A stretch of DNA of 64,000 nt from Atrichornis clamosus (GCA_013400975.1 WBMZ01012778.1:1-64000); one strand, 5' to 3'; positions 36,001-49,599 are shown, counted from the first letter of the stretch. Translations and numbers: made by a program. Notes: generated from the letters alone by a model not told the origin.

Positions 36001-39000
36001 CTTTATATTCAAACTAGGAAGTATTAAATATTACACAAGTTGTTTGCTTGCAGTTCATGTCAAAGCAGGAGGGCCTGGGCTAACCCTTGGAGGGAAGAAA
36101 AGGGAGAATAAATACATCATCAGCTACTGCAGAAAATGTCCTGCCAGTGATCGTGGATTTATGAATTCATACGGAGGCACGTCTCCACACAGAGCTGAAT
36201 TGTCTAGTCATTTTAAAGATAAATATTGCAGATGGGTGAATAATTCACTTGTACAAATGTTCACTGAAAACAAATTAACTGGCTTGTGTGTACAGGTGAT
36301 GTGAAATTGTAATAGTTATTTCACTGACTGTTTGAGAAGGCAGTTTATAGAATTCATCCAGCCTGTCTCAGTAAGTACCTAAGCTACCAAAATCTTCAAA
36401 AAGAGCTTTAGAGTCTTGTCCAACGTTAACTTCCAGGTTCCAGAGGGGATGTTAATTAGATTATCGCAGTGTGCATACAGAATACTGCAGCTAGGACAGC
36501 TGGCGGTGATCTTTCCAGAAGTAAACACACCACTGTATTTCACACAGAAATGTCAGCACCAACACCTATTTAAAGTCAGATTATAATAGAGGGGATTTTA
36601 AAATACAGACATGAGGGGTGTTTTCAGCTTGCCCAGGAGCTACTCACACTGTGCCCCCACCACCAAGAGGAAGATGCTGTGCTGAGTCCATAGGTGTTTA
36701 TCACCCACCAGATTAAGTCTATAAAAAGGGGATTATGGGCAGTCCATTTGCAGCACAACACAGACATAAAACTATAATAAGTTACTGAGATAATGAGGCA
36801 GCAGGACATAAAAACTCCTGCATACAAAGAGAGCCTGTGCTCTCAGAACCAACAATTCACTTGGAAGCACACCTTCCCTGCAAGCCTCTTCATAACCGCC
36901 CATGCTGTTTCCTCCATCTCATTTAGGAGTATTCCCAGAGGCTGGAAGTGAAAAATACAGCTATCTGCAAGGCTGGCTGGGTGTTTTTTCTCTAAAATCC
37001 TATTGCCTTCCTCATGGCAGTACTATCTCCTGTTCAGGACAGGGAGACCAAGCACAGCTCCAAAAACAGAACCTCAGCATAGCTTTGAACCTGTTGACTT
37101 TAGTAATGACCTGAGGGGACACAGACCTACATAAATCTACAAATGATAATTTGTTCCTCTTAATTCAGCTTGAAAAAGTAGCAAAACACATCAAGGAAGG
37201 AGAGCCTTACCCAACAAATGTTCGTTTTTAAGCCCTCAGGAAAATGTTTCTTGATCAATTTGATCCAAAGAAAATGGGTCATATCACTAAAAAATCCTCC
37301 TCCAAAATGGAGTCTCATCCATCTGCTCCCAAACAATATCCTCAGTCATTAGCTGGGGTATACTGGAAATGGCCCAAATTTTTATTTCTTTTTCCCTTTT
37401 TATTTCTTTTCTCTTGCTCTTTGAATTTGCCTTTGTCCTGATCCGAGGAGGAAAGCCCTTAATCAAATGCAGCCTTTGCTAAGGGAATATTTCTGAGGCA
37501 GACCTGTGTAAATATACAGCATCTCAATTACCCTCCAATAGCTGTAGCATTTGGGGTTTGAAATGTTGTCCTCTGATGGTCTGCACCATCCTATCCATCA
37601 CAGTGACCATTCAAAGGCCCACAATGCACTAATAACAGCAAAGGCATTTTGGGAGCACAGCCGAGCTGCCCGTGATATACACCAAATGCAGGATGGAAAT
37701 ATTTTATTTTCACGGCAGCCAATATATGAGACACAGCTACAGGGATTTAAATATGATACTCAGGCTCATTAGTAAAGCAAGCACAGATAACAAGGATTTA
37801 CTGAATGTTACTGTCTGACTTGGCCAGCTTTCCCAAAGGGATCATTAAGATGCTAAGAAAGTTTTTTGTCTGTATTTTTTGGGGAATTAAGTCTGCTTTC
37901 AGGAGTTCCTGCGTGTTCAGCAGAAAAACTTTCAGATATTTGAGTTTTGCGTGGCCAAAACTCAGACAAGGAGCACTTTTGTGTGAAAGACTCTTAAAAA
38001 GTTGGCCTGTGTGTACTTTTCCCCTCGTGCAGCCGGCCTGGTGCTCGCTGGCTCCGTCCATGGGTGGGAGCAGCGCTGGGGCACAGATGGGGGCCACGGG
38101 CTTCAGGCAAAGGGCACATGGATCCCTGCTGAGCACAGGGGTCACCTGAAAAAGCATCTGCTGCCAAAGCCCACGTGGCCAGGAAGCATTTCTGCATGCC
38201 TTCCTTACAGACATCAAAACCCCTGTTTTGCACACACCGCCTTTGCTGACCCTCACTCACAACGCTTGCTGCTGTGCTGCATTTATTCACACCTTGGGCT
38301 ATTTCTACCTGAATGTAAACCCTGAAGGTGAAATCACCTGGATTTTGACAGCTAACCAATAAGATACAAGCTTAACTTGGGGTAAAATTTCCCTTTTTTT
38401 TCCCCTAAGAACGTAAGCACAGGTTTTCTCTATCACTGTAAGTCCAAAATTATTGAGCTTTCCAAGGTCTTTTGGAACCATGTTTTTATCTTGACCCTTC
38501 TTACTCTACATTAGTGTAATGTTCAAATGACCAGACTTATAAAAGTCACTTCTGATACTTCATTAATGGATCTGCAGCATACAAAAGGTCCAAATTTTTT
38601 TCCCCTCAAGTTGTAAATAGGTGATGAGGAGTTTTATGTGCTTGAACTGCAATGTGTTCCTCATTGCCTTTAATCTGCCTTTGCAGATCAGTTCAGGAAA
38701 GGTTGATATTAGAGAAGTGTTTACTTCAGCTTAATTCATTAATGTTTATGAAGTGCTGTCAAAATACAAAGTGTTGTATGTTTAGTGAGGGTGACTTTAA
38801 CATTATTGTGGCTTCGACTAATACATAAATAATCATGGGACAAAGTGGTGTCCAATAACTGTCAGTGTGACTCTATTGCCTCTACTTAGAGCTCATTTTT
38901 GTCCTTTGATTATATTACAGAACTTTGTTTGCCTGTGTACAAGTGAAGCATGATCCACCCTGGTTCTATATATCTTCTTCAGTCTAAAATTAACAGGTTT

Positions 39001-41299
39001 CAAGGGTTTTAAGGTCAACATCAAGTCCTTTTGAACACAGGAGCTTAATTCATGGCATAGACAGCAAGGTTTGCATGGCGAGCTACGAGCTTTTATAAAA
39101 CCAGTGAATACACCTGAAGAACAAAAAAGCTTTTGGGCACACAAGCTCTTCTTTAGGTCAGAAACTTTGCATTGTGCAGAGCCACAGAGCACAGCTACAG
39201 CTGCATCACTGGTGCATTTGTACTGGGTAAACCTTGAACAGAAACCATTTCATTTCTGAAAAGCAGCCATTTTCTCCCAGAATTATACTAAAAAGAGAGC
39301 AGATTTCTTTATCCCTCTGTTAGGTCAGCAAGGGCACACCTTCATGGTGCCATGGAAGGTGGTACGGAGGCGTCGGAAATAGCATTGACCCAGGGTGGCA
39401 AGGGCAGCTCGACACCACCCAGACGCCAGCCTGGGTCCTGAATCACACACCTGTGCCAGTGCACTGGTAAAACCAGCCTAGCTTTTTTATGTGGTTCTTC
39501 TGCTCACGGTTTTAGAATGATCTTGTCCTTTTAGGACAGACATGTCCTAAATTTGATAGTGCGTAAGGATGGGGCAGTGTCAGCCAGCTTTGTTTAGGAT
39601 CAGTGGCACAGCCTGGTGTGGGACAGAGCACAGTGGTTGTACAGTCCCTCCAGACACTGCTGTGCTTCTACCTATGGGGTAAGAAAGTGTCACCCTCTCA
39701 TAACACACATCCTCATTTGGGGGTTTCTCCCATCACTACAACCCCTTGAAGATGCACCTAATCCTTTGTTCATTGGTTACAGAGATCATCAGTAATTTGC
39801 ACTCCTTTTAAGTTTCGTTTCCAACTAAATGGATCTTCTATTGCAGCCACTTGGGGAAAAATCAGTTTTCTGCCTAACCAAGACTTCACATCAATCAGGT
39901 TAATAGGAGTGTTAGAACATTTCCTAATTATAACTACAAACATTTGTAGGCTTCCTAGTGATGAGAGCTCATCCCATCCCATCATGTTAAATTACCTCGG
40001 GGCTGCCTGATGAGGAAGCACAAACCCAGCAGGCTGGCAGCAGCCCTCAGCCCGCCCTACCCTCGGTGCATCATTAGCAGTGGCTAACGTGGGCTTCTGG
40101 TCCTCAGGCAGGCAATGCACAGACCTAATGTGGGTGGGCAGGGAGCTGGTGCCCCTGTTCAGATGCACGGGGGTGTCACTCCCATCTAAAGTTCTTTCCT
40201 TGTTCCATTTAATATCCTGACACCACTTCCAGGGCAACCCCTTGTCAGGCTTTTCCAGCCTCTGGCTATGGCAATGAGCTTACAGGGAGAGCAGGGCAGA
40301 GAGGTCAGGCTAGAAAAGAAGAGCACCTCCGAGCTTCAAGGCCAGCAAGGAAACAGCACAGAGTTTAAGTCTCAAGTCTATAAATTAAAAAAAAAATATA
40401 TATATACCAAAGGCACTTGAAAAATGATATGATTGATCTGAGTCATTCAGTGCCAACCAAACACTTGAGTGTATGAAAGAAAACCCATAACATGCCCATA
40501 AACCTGCACTCACAGTAAAAGCACAGGCAAACCTACCCCAGCACTCTCCCAATATCCACATAGGAAAGTGTTCAGTGGGAAAAAATACAATTATTCCACT
40601 CCCCAGATTTATTTCAGAATTTGCTTAACCTAATAGAGAAGTGACACTGCCACAGTTACAGATAGCACTGCCCTGCCCTGTGTGTTGGTGTGTCTCTCTG
40701 ATAAATTCAGTTGTCAGTTATTTCCAGTGCTTAGCAAGAATTTTTGAACACAAAATGCATAATCACCACATATGCCTTTAAGGTATATATTCTCAAGTCT
40801 TTCTGTAGGATTCTCCCACTTCTCTCTCGTTAATACAAACTGAGATAAGTGATTAAAATTAATGTACCAGTTTCAAACAGCCCATATCCATTAATCTCAT
40901 AATAGTCAAAAGTATCTTGAAAAATACTTATACTGCAGATCTTGAGTTGGGTTTTTTTAAGTGCTATTAATAGTATATGCTTATCAAAAAGTACCTAGCT
41001 AGCACATACACTTGCACCTTCTTAAAGTTTAATAACTTCAATAACTTGGTTTCAATTTAGCTTTCAGAGTGCTGGAAGAACCTCTCTTGTTGGAGCCTTT
41101 GCCTGAGGCTTTGCACTGGGGAGGAGTTGGCCGAGCATCGACATCAAAGATGTGCAACCAGCTTAGCAATGCGTTCCGTGTTTGAATAGAGTCCCCAAAG
41201 AAGCTTACTTAGATTTTTTTTCCTCAAAGCTATTGCAGTTTCTCTGCAAAAAGCATGCCTTTCTGTAGACACTGGCTTGTGTAGGATTGTCCTGATGTT
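36001..41299. other. Noncoding DNA with GC-richer islands
   Basis: The GC-richer part at about 38020-38190 carries several overlapping frames of 107-152 codons on both strands, which argues for composition rather than coding. Another CpG-bearing patch lies at about 39360-39430. A pyrimidine-rich stretch (TTTATTTCTTTTTCCC) lies near 37380-37425, and an A run followed by (TA)n at 40388-40406. No exon, RNA gene or clear transposon was recognised. Confidence 0.5.
40388..40406. repeat. A run followed by (TA)n
   Basis: A run of A leads into TATATATATA. It is short, low-complexity sequence, possibly a decayed retroposon tail, with no element body recognised beside it. Confidence 0.7.
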
Positions 41300-41720
41300 A
41301 ATCATGAAATGGTTTGGGTTAGAAGGGACCTTAAGGCTCATCTCATTCCACTTCCTGCCATGGGCAGGGGCATCTTCCACTAGACCTGGTTGCTCAAAGT
41401 CCCATCTAACCTGGCCTTGAACAATTCCTGGAGTGGGGAATCTACTTCTGCTCTGGGCAACCTGCGCCAGGTCCTCAACACCCTCCACAGCCTAGAATTT
41501 CTTCCTAAGATCTAAGCTAGCCCTGCCTTCTGTCAGTGTGAAGCCATTCCCCCTCATGCTGTCACTCCAGGCCCCTGTCCAAAGTCCCTCTCCTGTTCTC
41601 CCGTGGTCCCTTCTGCAGGGGTACTGCAAGGGGCTCCAAGCTCTCCCCAGAGCTTTCCCTCCTCCAGGCTGAGCAACCCCAACTCGCACTGCTCGTGCAG
41701 GTGTTGCAGGACACTGGATC
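41300..41720 (-). mobile_element. CR1 LINE 3' fragment, - strand (longest copy)
   Basis: The longest CR1 in the window. In reverse-complement order it has AATCATGAAATGGTTTGGGT, TAGAAGGGACCTTAAGGCTC, CCTGCCATGGGCAGGGGCAT, CTTCCACTAGACCTGGTTGC, AATTTCTTCCTAAGATCTAA, CAGTGTGAAGCCATTCCCCC, TCCCCAGAGCTTTCCCTCCT and CCAGGCTGAGCAACCCCAAC. The last block comes from the downstream part of ORF2 and the UTR, and similarity fades around 41680-41720. The copy is 5'-truncated and cannot make reverse transcriptase. The 85-116 codon frames overlapping it on the - strand are repeat-derived. Confidence 0.95.
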
Positions 41721-44584
41721 CAGCCATCACCTCTGGATAAAGGAGACCCCTCACCTGTGCTGACCTTGCACTGACCCAGCCAGGCAAGCAAGCTGCTCTG
41801 CTGGCTACCAAAATAAGTGACCAGGGTCAGCTCTTCAGGCACAGGGACTGCTTGGGCTCAAGTGCTGAAGGTGCTGGGTGATGCATTCACCAGCACTGAG
41901 AGAGTACGGGGCAAATGACACAGGGTGATGGCACTGCCTGTGCTTTTGTGCTCTGAACATAGCTTGCAGGAAGGTGGAATTTAAGGAACAGCTTAGCATT
42001 GACCTAACTGTGCTTCCACAGGAGAAAATTCATTTTCATTACAGAGAGCAGCGACAACGCTGAGTCCTCTGAAACAGCCGACTCCAGGTGTTTGGAGAAG
42101 CCAGAACAGGTTTTAGCACAAGTATTTATACAGATAATGGAAATTTCTCTGCCAAACCTGACTCCTGAATGTCTAATAAATGTTACAGTCGGGGTCTACT
42201 CACTTGCTGTCTGCCTCTGTCCTGCAGGCATCAAGAAGCTGAGCCCATGTTCTTACAACTACAAAGGACAGCAGTGTGGGGAGGGTGAAGTCTCTCTTGC
42301 CTTCCATTTTCTGTTGGGGGTTGGGGATTTGGAGGTTTTGGGGGAGTTTTGGTGGGGTTTTTTGAACTGAGCTGCAATTACCCAAGACAAAATTTGCAAA
42401 ATTTTTTCACAGAATCTGTGAATGTATTTCTGAAAGAAATAATAGAACATAAAACACAGGACAGATTCTTCAGCTATTTTTAAATAGTAGGGGGAAAAGT
42501 CAGTATCCAAAGCAAGACAACTGAAAGTCTCCATCCACCTCAGTTATTTTCTTCAGCTTCTCCCCAAACAAAACCCATTTGTTTCCCATATTTACCCACT
42601 GAGACCTTTAATTCCCAAGATTCTCTCTAATGCTTACTCATCAATTAAAAATCAGCCTGACTTGCCTCAGAAATTGTTCAGTTGTATCATGGAGAATGAT
42701 GATTTCAGGAGCAGATGGGAAATAAGCAGGAAGAGCAGATAAATGCTTTAAGAAACAAGAATTCTGTTTTCATGCAAATTCTGTTTAATAAGAGAAGTTG
42801 AGAAGAGATCTGAACAGAAAGCAGTGTATGTGAAGAGCTGTTCAAACCTTAATTGCTTCTAAACATAAAACTTCTCAATCTTTCCCAGCAACTATAAACA
42901 TTTCCTTAAATATTCCTTCCCCTCTTCTCTCTTGCAGTATTTCCCACTGACTTTATTAAAGTGCTATGTAACCATCTGAGTTTGGGAAGCATTTGAACAA
43001 CAAACAGGAGTTACTAGGAGAAGAAAAAAGTTTTTCATTGCTGGCAGGTGTTTCTAAGAGCTTTTACCAACTTTAATTTGGTAGTTTTTCAAGCTGACTC
43101 ACATTCAGGTGTAATACAGATTTCTCTGGTGCTGCTCTTAGTTGTTTTATATGTATGAATGTGCATGTGCAGGAGGGAGTGCATACCCACAAAACCACAT
43201 CTTGCTTCTCAAATAAGAAAAGCTTCTGAATTTTTGAAAGGAAATTGCATTGATATTATCTTTAAACAACTGAGTCCTCCCAACTTTTCTGTTTTCTCAG
43301 ATATACCAAAATAATAAACTGAGACATTAATTGGGAGGGCACTAGAAAACATCATATATCTTTTTGTTTTTGGAAACTAAGAACTAAATTACTGTAATTG
43401 GCAGTTTATTAACAGGAAAATTATGCTAAACAACTTCTTGTTGCTGTCAGGAATGATATTTGGTAAGCTATGAAGATGGGGCCCTTGGTGTAACATTTAC
43501 ATTTTCTCATTTAGAAAGAACAATGATAATAGATGAGTGAAGCATGTACAAATTATACACCAAAGAAAATTTGCATGGCTGTAAAAAGGCTATCTTGATA
43601 CTGGAGTGACTAAGCCAGTTATTCATTAAGATACAGTATAGAGTAAGGGGGAAGGGGAAGTAGGGAGCGCATTAACTTTGTTTAGAGGTGTATATAAAGT
43701 GAAATTTGTTCCAAAACATTTGAATTTCAAGCTGAACTAGAATATAATAGCATCTGCTTATATTGCATTTATTATGCAGTGTTAATATCAGGTTAGATGC
43801 TATTAGATGAGGTGTAAAGATGTCATACTGACAACCTCTATTATAGACACGTCTTTATTTTGGCTGCCACCTCCCCAAACCCTTTGCCTGTTCACACACT
43901 GTTTCTTCTGGAAAGCAGTGAGCCCTGTGCATCATGTCATGGACATCAGCCAAGCAGCCTACCTACAGAAACCTGCATCACTTAGTCCAGAAACTGGTTT
44001 TTTAGATGCTTTTCTCTACCAGCCATTTCCACTACCTGTCTTGATGTCTTAGCAGTTGACATTCTTCAAAGAAGGATGACTTTAAATATCACCAATTCCT
44101 ATAAGGAAGGGAGGATAATAGCAAAGCAGGAGAAAATTGGGTCATTCTACTGCCCTGATGAAAACCAACAGGGACAGCACACGCAGTGACCTGGGCTGCC
44201 TCTGTGAAACCAGGACATGGTGTCCTGCTCTCCATTTGTACATAGCTGTCTTCTCTTCCAGGAAACTCTGAAGCACAGAGAGTTCAAATAAGTTATTCAG
44301 TAACTTCAAAATTTGACTGGCCTGAGGAGGAATTTGTTGGCTGAAATGAGATGTCATTAGTATTTGAGCACTTGTACAATGTACAGTGGCAGTTTCAGAA
44401 GTTCTCATTCTGCACCACAGCCTGTAGGCCAGACCTTTATAAAACTTCTTAACCCTTGTTAGTTATTTACACAGATGAACTATGAGAAATTTGTGTAAGG
44501 ATATGGGGCTTGTAAGACTGCAACAGGGAAAGCCACAGATCAGGAGGAGGAGTTGCAATAGGAAGGCTGTTTCCATGGCTGTCA
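41721..44584. other. Noncoding DNA with a G-rich motif
   Basis: Apart from the G-rich run at 42316-42357 (own entry), this is AT-leaning DNA with no exon, RNA gene or clear transposon. Open frames of 81-92 codons look random. Confidence 0.5.
42316..42357 (+). other. G-rich run with quadruplex potential
   Basis: Four tracts of at least four G on the + strand (42316-42320, 42323-42326, 42340-42344, 42354-42357) are separated by 2, 13 and 9 bases, with extra GG pairs in the loops. Loops of 13 and 9 exceed the classical 7-base limit, so a stable quadruplex is possible but not assured. The strand asymmetry is striking in this AT-leaning region. Confidence 0.4.
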
Positions 44585-44895
44585 CAGGGTTATGGTCCCA
44601 CATGTTTGTCTAACCTAGTTTTGAAGCCTCTTAAAATGTATTGCATGAAGAGGGTGATGTCTTGTTTTAGCACCATTCCCTCCTTTTCCTATCTTCAACA
44701 TTAGAAAAGCTGTTCCCTAATGTCCAGCCTGGCTCTCCTTCAGCATGAGCCTGTTGCCTCTTGAAATGAGGGTAAACAGGTTATACCCATCATTTCTGTA
44801 ACAGCCTTTTACATCCTTGGAGACACATAATTTCTATCCTGGCTGTCTGTGCCTTGGCTTAGCCGGCACCTACTCATCAGTTCAGTGGAACTGGC
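44585..44895 (-). mobile_element. Old, highly diverged CR1 fragment
   Basis: Blocks appear in the order of a reverse-complemented CR1: TTGTCTAACCTAGTTTTGAA, CTAATGTCCAGCCTGGCTCT, AGCCTGTTGCCTCTTG, AACAGCCTTTTACATCCTTG and AGACACATAATTTCTATCCT. The usual CR1 forms are TCTAACCTGTTCTTAAA, GTCCAGCCTAAATCTCCCTT, GCCCATTGCCTCTTGTCCTG, AACAACCTTTTACATACTTG and AAGACTGTTATCATGTC. The conserved order with heavy substitution points to an old subfamily. Borders are approximate. Confidence 0.65.
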
Positions 44896-47800
44896 CACAG
44901 GTGTCCGTGGGAGCAAGAACAACCACTAAATGCTGCTTCTCAGAAAAATTGGGATGTGGCTCAACATAGGATATTTGGTGCGCTTTACAACAGCACAGCA
45001 TCACCACAATGTAAGTAGAAGATGTAAACTGGAGTAAGGATTCCTAGAAGGTGTTTCAATAATCTGTGCCGGTTTTGGTGCTGGTGGGATGCAGTGGTCG
45101 CTGTGCTTTTTGGGATGCTCAGCAGGATGGCTGCAGGGTGCCCTCTGTGCACAGATACAATTCACAGAGTGAATAATTTACAATGAACAAGGCATCTGAT
45201 AGATTGTGGAATATCCTCCAGCACACCATTTTTTCCTCAAAAATAAGTCACTGTTCAATTGGCTTTTGTAGCTCTGAGTGGCCGGGGCTGCCTCGGCCCC
45301 GCTGCGGCTCGGCTCAGGCTGGTCTGGCTCCAGCACAGCACATGCATTATGGATCACGTCTCCCTCCACTACAGGAATCACTGTGCATTACCTTTGTATG
45401 CAACAACGTGCACATAATGATACAGAGCTCGCTTTCCCTGCATAATTAGTTCAGAATCCGATACCAACATCTTAATTAGGCCTGACCCCTGGAGTATTTG
45501 ACCTAACATCATTTGCCAGCTCCAAAATCTGGTTACATCCATACTGCAAATAAGCATCTTCCTAGCAGCTGTCGTTTCTGTATGAGTAATTTCAATGTCA
45601 TTCTCTTCTTATAATGATACAGCCAAGTGCAGGGATCCTTGGGATGCTGCTGCAGCCCCACATCCCTGAGTGCCCTACACGTGGCTACACTCTCATTGCA
45701 TTCCTAGATCAATGCCAAAGCTGAAGGTACATTCACTTAAAATAACCTACTTAGTTAAACTAGGCTGACTGAAGCAGCATGCAACTCACTCTGGACTTGG
45801 CACCTAATTATATTCCTGGTAGATTTCCTGGGAAAGAATTCCCTGGAAAGATTTCCCTGAGCTCCCTGCAGTTACTGCTAGCCAAGGTGAGCAACCTCTC
45901 AGCTCCCTGGGATCTGCCTGCAAGGCCTTCAGACACACCTTTTTCTCTGGGAAAGACACCAGAAGAAGGAGCTGGGGAGCAGTTGAGATCATAGGCTGAG
46001 TGTGGACCACATAAAACATCCCCACATTTATAGACATGAAACACTTCACCAGGGAGCAGCAGCTCGGGTTTGCAGGCAGGGCTGTATCGCTGAGAGCAGG
46101 CAGAGCCTGGTCCCTGAAGCATAGCACAATTTTCCTCCAAGAAAAGCAGCCCATACATTATGCAAAGAATTTACTGTTGGTTTTGAAATACTGCATGATA
46201 GGAAGAATGAAACACGTGTCAGATGTTAGCCACGACACTTAAAGTGCTACTGGAAGAAATGCAGCAAGAGGGGTAATATAAAAGAAGAGTAAACAAGCAC
46301 CTATATACATTTTTTTTAAAGAAAGCTTTTAAATGCACTTTGTTTCATTCTGAAGACCTGAATCCAACCTATAGGTGTTTAATGTGGTGTCCTCATTTTT
46401 GACGCTAAGGCACATAAGAAACAAAACCAAGTTCAGCACCCAAAAATCTCCCAATATTACTTTGACAAAATTGGCAGTCTCTCAGGGAGCAGACACAAGC
46501 CAACCTTGCTGGTGAGCTGCAGTTCAGCTCCTGGTTCCCCTGTGCTCCGGGGAGGCAGAAGAAGAAACTCACACCCACCTTGTTGCTGGAGTTAATTTGT
46601 TTTTCTGTCTCTATCAGATTGTGGCAGTCGGGAATCAGGTCCCAACCCTTGTGTTGCTCATTCAGTCCTCAGCTGAAGGAGAAAGTCTCACTCTTTCTGC
46701 TATTTCATCTCACCCTGAAACATGTCCCCTGCCCCTGAATTCCTCCCTGTTGCTGTGCTGGCAATAACTAACCTCACTAACCTTCCCTGAAACAGCAGCG
46801 GTAATTTAGCGGTGCCTGAGTTACGGTCAGGCTCTTGCACCGTTTGAGGTTGTGGGAGTTGTGCCATTAGTTTCACTGGGTATTTACTTGCCATTTCACT
46901 CCCATGGAAATTCCTCTATTTCCTTAATACACTGAATTACCTGTGAATGTAGGGGCTGTGATTCATTTTTTATCTGATGTCCTCCCTCATGACCCCATAA
47001 TGTAATGCTTTGTAGGAAAGACCACCGCGTACAAGAGGAGTTCAATAATCACCTCTAGCAGGGAAGAGCATTTCTGTACTTGGAAGAGTGCACAAATGAA
47101 ATGGAGCCAAATAGCCACAAAGATCTTTGTGTAAGCTGAAAAGTATCCCCAGTGCTGCAGACAAAGGGATGGACACATCCCCCATTAACTAGAACAAAAC
47201 TTTAAAAGGAAAAATGAGAGCTCATTACATTATTGAAAAGGGTGTTTGAAAATCTTTTCATTAAGTCCCTGATTTTCCTGTAATGATTAAGATTTACGCT
47301 GTTACTAGTCTCCACATTAAAATGTGAGGTACACACAGAACACAAAGATATTCCTGTGCTTGTACATACAAGTAAAATTTTAGTCACCATGATATTATTA
47401 AAAAAAACCAAAAACCTTTTTACATTAGGAAATCTGTGATAAATCACATTTTAATTAACTTTATATTAAGCCTTGATGATATAAAGATCCTGAAAGCGGT
47501 CTACAAAGCCTAGTAGCCTCCAGCACATGACACCTGAAAGCAGCACAATGCTTTTCTTCTCTGCAGGTGTGACCTTTCCCCCAGTGTGATATTGGATTGA
47601 CCCCAACAGCTCACGAGGGCTCTGTCCAGCCCCATTCCACCCCAGTCAGCTCCAGTCCCAACCTGAGCTCCACCAGCCAGTGAGAAAAGCAATCCCCACT
47701 GCTTTTCAGCGCTGGTGCTGGTTCACAGATACCACTACAACCTGTCACACCTAAAGGCAAAGCTCCTGTTGACTTAAGGAAGAGGAGGATTAGGACCTGT

Positions 47801-49599
47801 GGTTTTTCATTTTATTTTGAGTGTTTGCAGACCTCTCTTGTTATAGTTACATTATTTGTGCATGTATTAGCCCTGAGACTGGGCTGTGTAATTAGTTTCT
47901 GTCAATAACAGGAACTGACAAGGCTGTTCATATCCACACTGCCTTGGCCTTAATGTTTCATATACACACAAACATCCTCTGCTTTCCAAGAGGAAAAGAA
48001 GTTGGTTTGCTCAGAAAATCCTCAAATATGGCCAGTCACACACCTCCACTGATTCTCAGCTTGGATTTACACAGACTTGTAAAACAAAAGGAAAAACAAT
48101 AAAAGTAGATGAAAGTGCTTATACAGTATTTCAATCTTCTCACTAAAATCATGCAGCAGCTTGCCACGAGCTCAGACCCACCCAGCCATGATGTCTTGGC
48201 TTTGATTTGTGACACTGATCACCCAATTTTATGGAAATGTGAAATTTTAAAAACACTCCGAAACTATAAAGAATTTAACCACGTCCTTAATTTTACACAG
48301 TGTCAGTGCAGGCGATTTAAAAAGCAATAAACAAACTTGTTACTGCAATAGAATCGAAGACAAATCATAAACTCACTAAAGTTACGGAGCTAAAATATGG
48401 TGTGGAGAATGGACAATGGCAACATTTATTCAATAAAACTCATTTATATGTAAAAGATTGAATAAAAATATATACCAGTATGCAGGCACAACAAATTATA
48501 TAAGAGAAAAAATGTTTTATGGACAAGATGCTTTATATTATGCATGCAAACATCATAGCTGCACGGGCAAAGGTGTTAACCACATCTGCAATCACACTGT
48601 AAAGTGCCAGCGAGGTGATGGGAATTGTGGCACTAGCCATACAAAGGGTGACATCTTAATAGTTTTCTGTAATAAGCCAACTGCGAGAGCTGCTCCTATT
48701 TACTATTTGTCTTTTTTCTCCTGCGATATAAACCCATTCCTCTATCTGCTTATGAAATCTAAATATCCAAAGGCCTTTTCTTCAGGAATGATGGTGTATT
48801 AGTTCTGATGGCTGGGTCAAATTTCAGCCTGGGTAATTGCTTTCTGCTAAGACATAGTTAAACTTATAGTTTTAATTTAAAGATGCTCCTCCACAGTCTG
48901 CTGCCTGTGCTGTGCTCAGTATACATTCAAACAATCTCCACTGTGGGAATCAGTATTTTAACATGTTACTTGCATCCTGCTAAGGTTTACCTCAGCTACT
49001 AAAATTACATAGACCTTTCTTAATAGAAAAGGTCACCTTTACTTCCTCTGCCACAAATTTGGCCCTTTTGTTTGTTACATCTAAAGATCCTTTGTGGATA
49101 TTATACTGATGCAGACCAACAGGTAGAAAGATGCTGCAGGTTCTTCTATTCAAATATTTTTCCAGTATTAACATGGGGACATGGCTCAGGGTAATGGCAC
49201 TGCCACAAATGTTTGGGGAGCACCCAGACACATTTGCAATTGTGGTAACTAACAATCTTGTGGCAATCAATCAATTAACTGAAGGTGAAAAACTAGTGAA
49301 GACAAGATTGCAGATAAGAGTAAACAATCTGGGCTGGAATTGTGGAGGAGAAAGTGAAATTCCATTTCCAAGGCTGTCAGAGGGATTTAAACGATCACTC
49401 AAGAGAAGGGTTTTCTTTTTTCCCATTGTTTTTTCTTTATTTTCTCCAGGCTGAGGGTTTCCATAGATCTTCTCATTGATCTGAAGTGGCCAGGGGCAGA
49501 AAAAGCCAATTTTGTCTGCATTAGCTTGTCTCCCTTCCACTATTGCTTAACACAAAGAGAAAAGCCACCCACACCCCAGAAGGACTCCATGCCAAAAGC
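44896..49599. other. Noncoding DNA with regulatory candidates
   Basis: The stretch includes the CpG and homeobox-motif patch at 45270-45490 (own entry) and a smaller CpG cluster at about 46798-46845. A GC-richer part lies at about 47500-47720. The AT-rich interval 48060-48850 holds open frames of 73 and 114 codons, including a cysteine/histidine-rich stretch (KHHSC...HICNHTVKCQ) that does not keep zinc-finger spacing. No exon or RNA gene is supported. Confidence 0.45.
45270..45490. promoter_or_regulatory. GC-rich patch plus TAATTA sites, candidate enhancer
   Basis: Five CpGs occur within 45283-45310 (GGCCGGGG, CCTCGGCCCCG, GCGGCTCGG), then four isolated CpGs up to about 45460. Two TAATTA homeodomain-type sites lie at 45443-45448 and 45473-45478. 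The patch is not flanked by a recognised repeat and is far too short for a CpG-island promoter. A tissue-specific enhancer is the simplest idea, without direct evidence. Confidence 0.3.

Noticed and set aside
37798..38359. Cluster of overlapping 107-152 codon frames on both strands
   Set aside because: Several frames open at once indicates a GC-richer patch with few stops, not coding selection. No domain was recognised.
41144..41842. 85-116 codon frames on the - strand
   Set aside because: They lie largely within the truncated CR1 at 41.3 kb. They are repeat-derived and too short and broken to encode reverse transcriptase or endonuclease.
48458..48802. 114-codon Cys/His-rich frame suggestive of zinc fingers
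   Set aside because: The Cys and His residues do not follow C2H2, RING or LIM spacing. The surrounding DNA is AT-rich and shows no exon borders.
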